From Methanoregula sp. (GTDB lineage Archaea > Halobacteriota > Methanomicrobia > Methanomicrobiales > Methanospirillaceae): a stretch of DNA of 23,373 nt. Where the stretch lies: contig PMKW01000148.1 of assembly GCA_003157895.1 (NCBI GenBank), positions 4,916 to 28,288 on the forward strand. The letters are read 5' to 3'. The notes under the pieces were generated by a model. The model saw only the letters and a program-made list of their open reading frames with translations, did not search any database and was not told the origin of the DNA. A program made the position numbers and the translations under genes. Positions 22,316-23,373 of this stretch are shown here, in pieces. Positions within the stretch are counted from its first letter, which is position 1. Every line of letters starts with the position of its first letter.

Positions 22316-22582
22316 ATGGAAACCCAGATTACGGATTTGTTCGGGCTTCAGATCTATACGGACAAGGGAATGTTTGTCGGCGAAGTCGAGGATGTTCTCA
22401 TCGACGTAGACCAGAAGAAGATCGAGTCGATCATTGTCGGCAAGGTCAACGACCAGCTCTTCGAGCTTAAGAACTTCAAGGGCCTCAAGATCCCCTATCG
22501 CATCATCAGCGCGATCGACGATATTGTCCTGATCCGCCACCTGCCGGGTGCCTTTACGGGCGGCAGCACCGTGGAAGAGTAA
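22316..22582 (+). CDS. PRC-barrel domain protein
   Basis: The 88-residue protein is a stand-alone PRC-barrel: LFGLQIYTDKGMFVGEVEDVLIDVDQKKIESIIVGK (8-43) followed by the strand LKIPYRIISAIDDIVLIR (about 57-74). PRC-barrels are small beta barrels found in photosystem H subunits and in RimM; archaeal single-domain forms have no firm role, though some are linked to cell division (CdpB-type proteins). The start has no strong Shine-Dalgarno site. The adjacent divergent M50 protease gene shares the control region. The next gene, thg1, starts 66 bases after its stop with its own TATA box. Confidence 0.87.
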   Translation: METQITDLFGLQIYTDKGMFVGEVEDVLIDVDQKKIESIIVGKVNDQLFELKNFKGLKIPYRIISAIDDIVLIRHLPGAFTGGSTVEE

Positions 22583-22614
22583 GGTACTGCCGGAAGGACA
22601 GCGGGAGAGTTCCC

Positions 22615-22625
22615 CATATTTTATC
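22615..22625 (+). promoter_or_regulatory. TATA box for thg1
   Basis: CATATTTTATC is centred about 28 bases before the ATG at 22648. No Shine-Dalgarno site is visible, so the thg1 mRNA is probably leaderless or nearly so. Confidence 0.5.
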
Positions 22626-22647
22626 TGCACTCCCGCATGGTATTCGT

Positions 22648-23373
22648 ATGGAAAACCGCGAGATATTCTCTGGCCTGACCGCCATTCCCCCTGTTTTTGT
22701 CCGGATTGACGGGCGGGCATTCCACCGTCTCGCTGATTGTCTTGGCCTTGAGAAGCCGTTCGATGAATTTTTCCACAAGGGAATGGTGACTACCTGTATC
22801 TCGCTTGTCGCGGACAGTGGTCTTAATCCCGATTTTGCCTATACGTTCTCGGACGAGATCAGCCTCTATTTCACGAAGCTCCCGTTTTCCGGCCGGGTGG
22901 AGAAGATCGATTCGGTGGCAGCATCCTATGCTGCCAGTTCTTTTACGCTCGCCCTTGGCGGGAAGATGCTCGCTGCCTTCGACGCCCGAATGATCCCGGC
23001 GACTCCCGCGTGGGCGGTCGAATACCTGGCAAACCGGCAGGCAGAGGCGTGGCGCAATCATATCAATGCCTACTGCCAGCAGGCTCTGATCGAAGAGGGG
23101 ATGGATGCCCGGAAAGCTGCGGAAAAGCTCAAAGGCCTGCAGGCAAAGGACCTGCACGAGATGATGCATATCCGGGGCCTCAACCTCGCGACCACCCCCG
23201 CATGGCAGCGCCGGGGGACTTTGGTCTACAAGAAGATCACGGAGAAGGAGGGATTCAATCCTATCACCAGGGAAACCGTGATAGCGGAGCGGAGTTCTGT
23301 GGTTGCGGAATCGGAGCTGCCGCTGTTCGCGAGCCCGGAGGGGAATGAGTTCCTGGCGAAGGTGCTGGGCGGG
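22648..23373 (+). CDS. thg1: tRNA-His guanylyltransferase Thg1 (3' end outside window)
   Basis: The frame is open from ATG at 22648 to the window end, 242 codons, near the usual full length of 230-250, so little is missing. It has the Thg1 core: FVRIDGRAFHRL (17-28) with metal ligand D21 and YTFSDEISLYF (65-75) with D69-E70, then HINAYC and the MHIRGLNL, RRGTLVYK segments of the C-terminal half. Thg1 adds nucleotides to the 5' end of tRNA in the 3'-to-5' direction, placing G-1 on tRNA-His. The tRNA-His in this window lacks an encoded G-1, so the enzyme has a clear substrate. No in-frame TAG occurs, unlike the UAG-containing thg1 reported in Methanosarcina acetivorans. Confidence 0.93.
   Translation, partial: MENREIFSGLTAIPPVFVRIDGRAFHRLADCLGLEKPFDEFFHKGMVTTCISLVADSGLNPDFAYTFSDEISLYFTKLPFSGRVEKIDSVAASYAASSFTLALGGKMLAAFDARMIPATPAWAVEYLANRQAEAWRNHINAYCQQALIEEGMDARKAAEKLKGLQAKDLHEMMHIRGLNLATTPAWQRRGTLVYKKITEKEGFNPITRETVIAERSSVVAESELPLFASPEGNEFLAKVLGG

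Noticed and set aside
1..23373. CRISPR arrays, insertion sequences, integrases or inteins
   Set aside because: No regularly spaced repeats, transposase-like genes or intein insertions in aIF5B were seen.

Overview
This window looks like a piece of a methanogenic archaeon, most likely in the Methanomicrobiales (Methanoregula-like). The evidence is archaeal information-processing genes (aIF5B, ribosomal protein S6e, two tRNAs without encoded CCA, tRNA-His guanylyltransferase), two methanopterin-pathway genes (a chorismate-lyase/RFAP-synthase fusion and mptE), TATA-like promoters, and T-run terminators. Most genes are moderately GC-rich. The 7.5-9.0 kb stretch is visibly AT-richer.

Layout. 1-1.2 kb: the end of an unidentified gene, a DUF2240 gene and a membrane-anchored protein, all on +. 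1.4-3.8 kb: infB then the S6e gene, on the minus strand. 4.0-4.1 kb: tRNA-His. 4.1-7.4 kb: small accessory genes with signs of decay: a GlpM/DUF3147-like protein, a methyltransferase, a quinone-reductase-like flavoprotein cut by two tandem TAG codons, an NTF2-like gene broken by one TGA, a SemiSWEET, and the tail of a lost RDD gene. 7.5-9.6 kb: an AT-rich polytopic GT-C-like protein and an intact zinc-ribbon/RDD protein. 9.8-15 kb: a lipoprotein, the chorismate lyase-RFAP synthase fusion, an orphan PemK/MazF-like protein, an AN1 zinc-finger protein, a winged-helix regulator with a repeat-rich upstream region, a DUF3795 protein, a cupin and a small membrane protein. 14.9-15.2 kb: a candidate structured RNA. 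15.3-16.6 kb: an iron-sulfur flavoprotein facing a rubrerythrin (oxidative-stress pair). 16.9-23.4 kb: tRNA-Lys, a TrkA-N/DHH phosphoesterase, mptE overlapping a radical SAM gene, a CBS-containing site-2 protease diverging from a PRC-barrel protein, and thg1, which runs off the window end.

Main points of interest: (1) tRNA-His has T, not G, at position -1 and the window also encodes Thg1, so G-1 is probably added after transcription; (2) a roughly 190-nt RNA-like element with its own TATA box, nested helices, a closing stem and a T-run; (3) a rubrerythrin whose only sensible start is a non-canonical AUA (or AUC/AUU) behind a strong Shine-Dalgarno; (4) consecutive methanopterin steps fused in one protein whose RFAP-synthase half appears to lack about 55-60 residues; (5) adjacent genes broken by TAG-TAG and TGA codons.

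All calls come from reading sequence and translations by eye; no database search was run.
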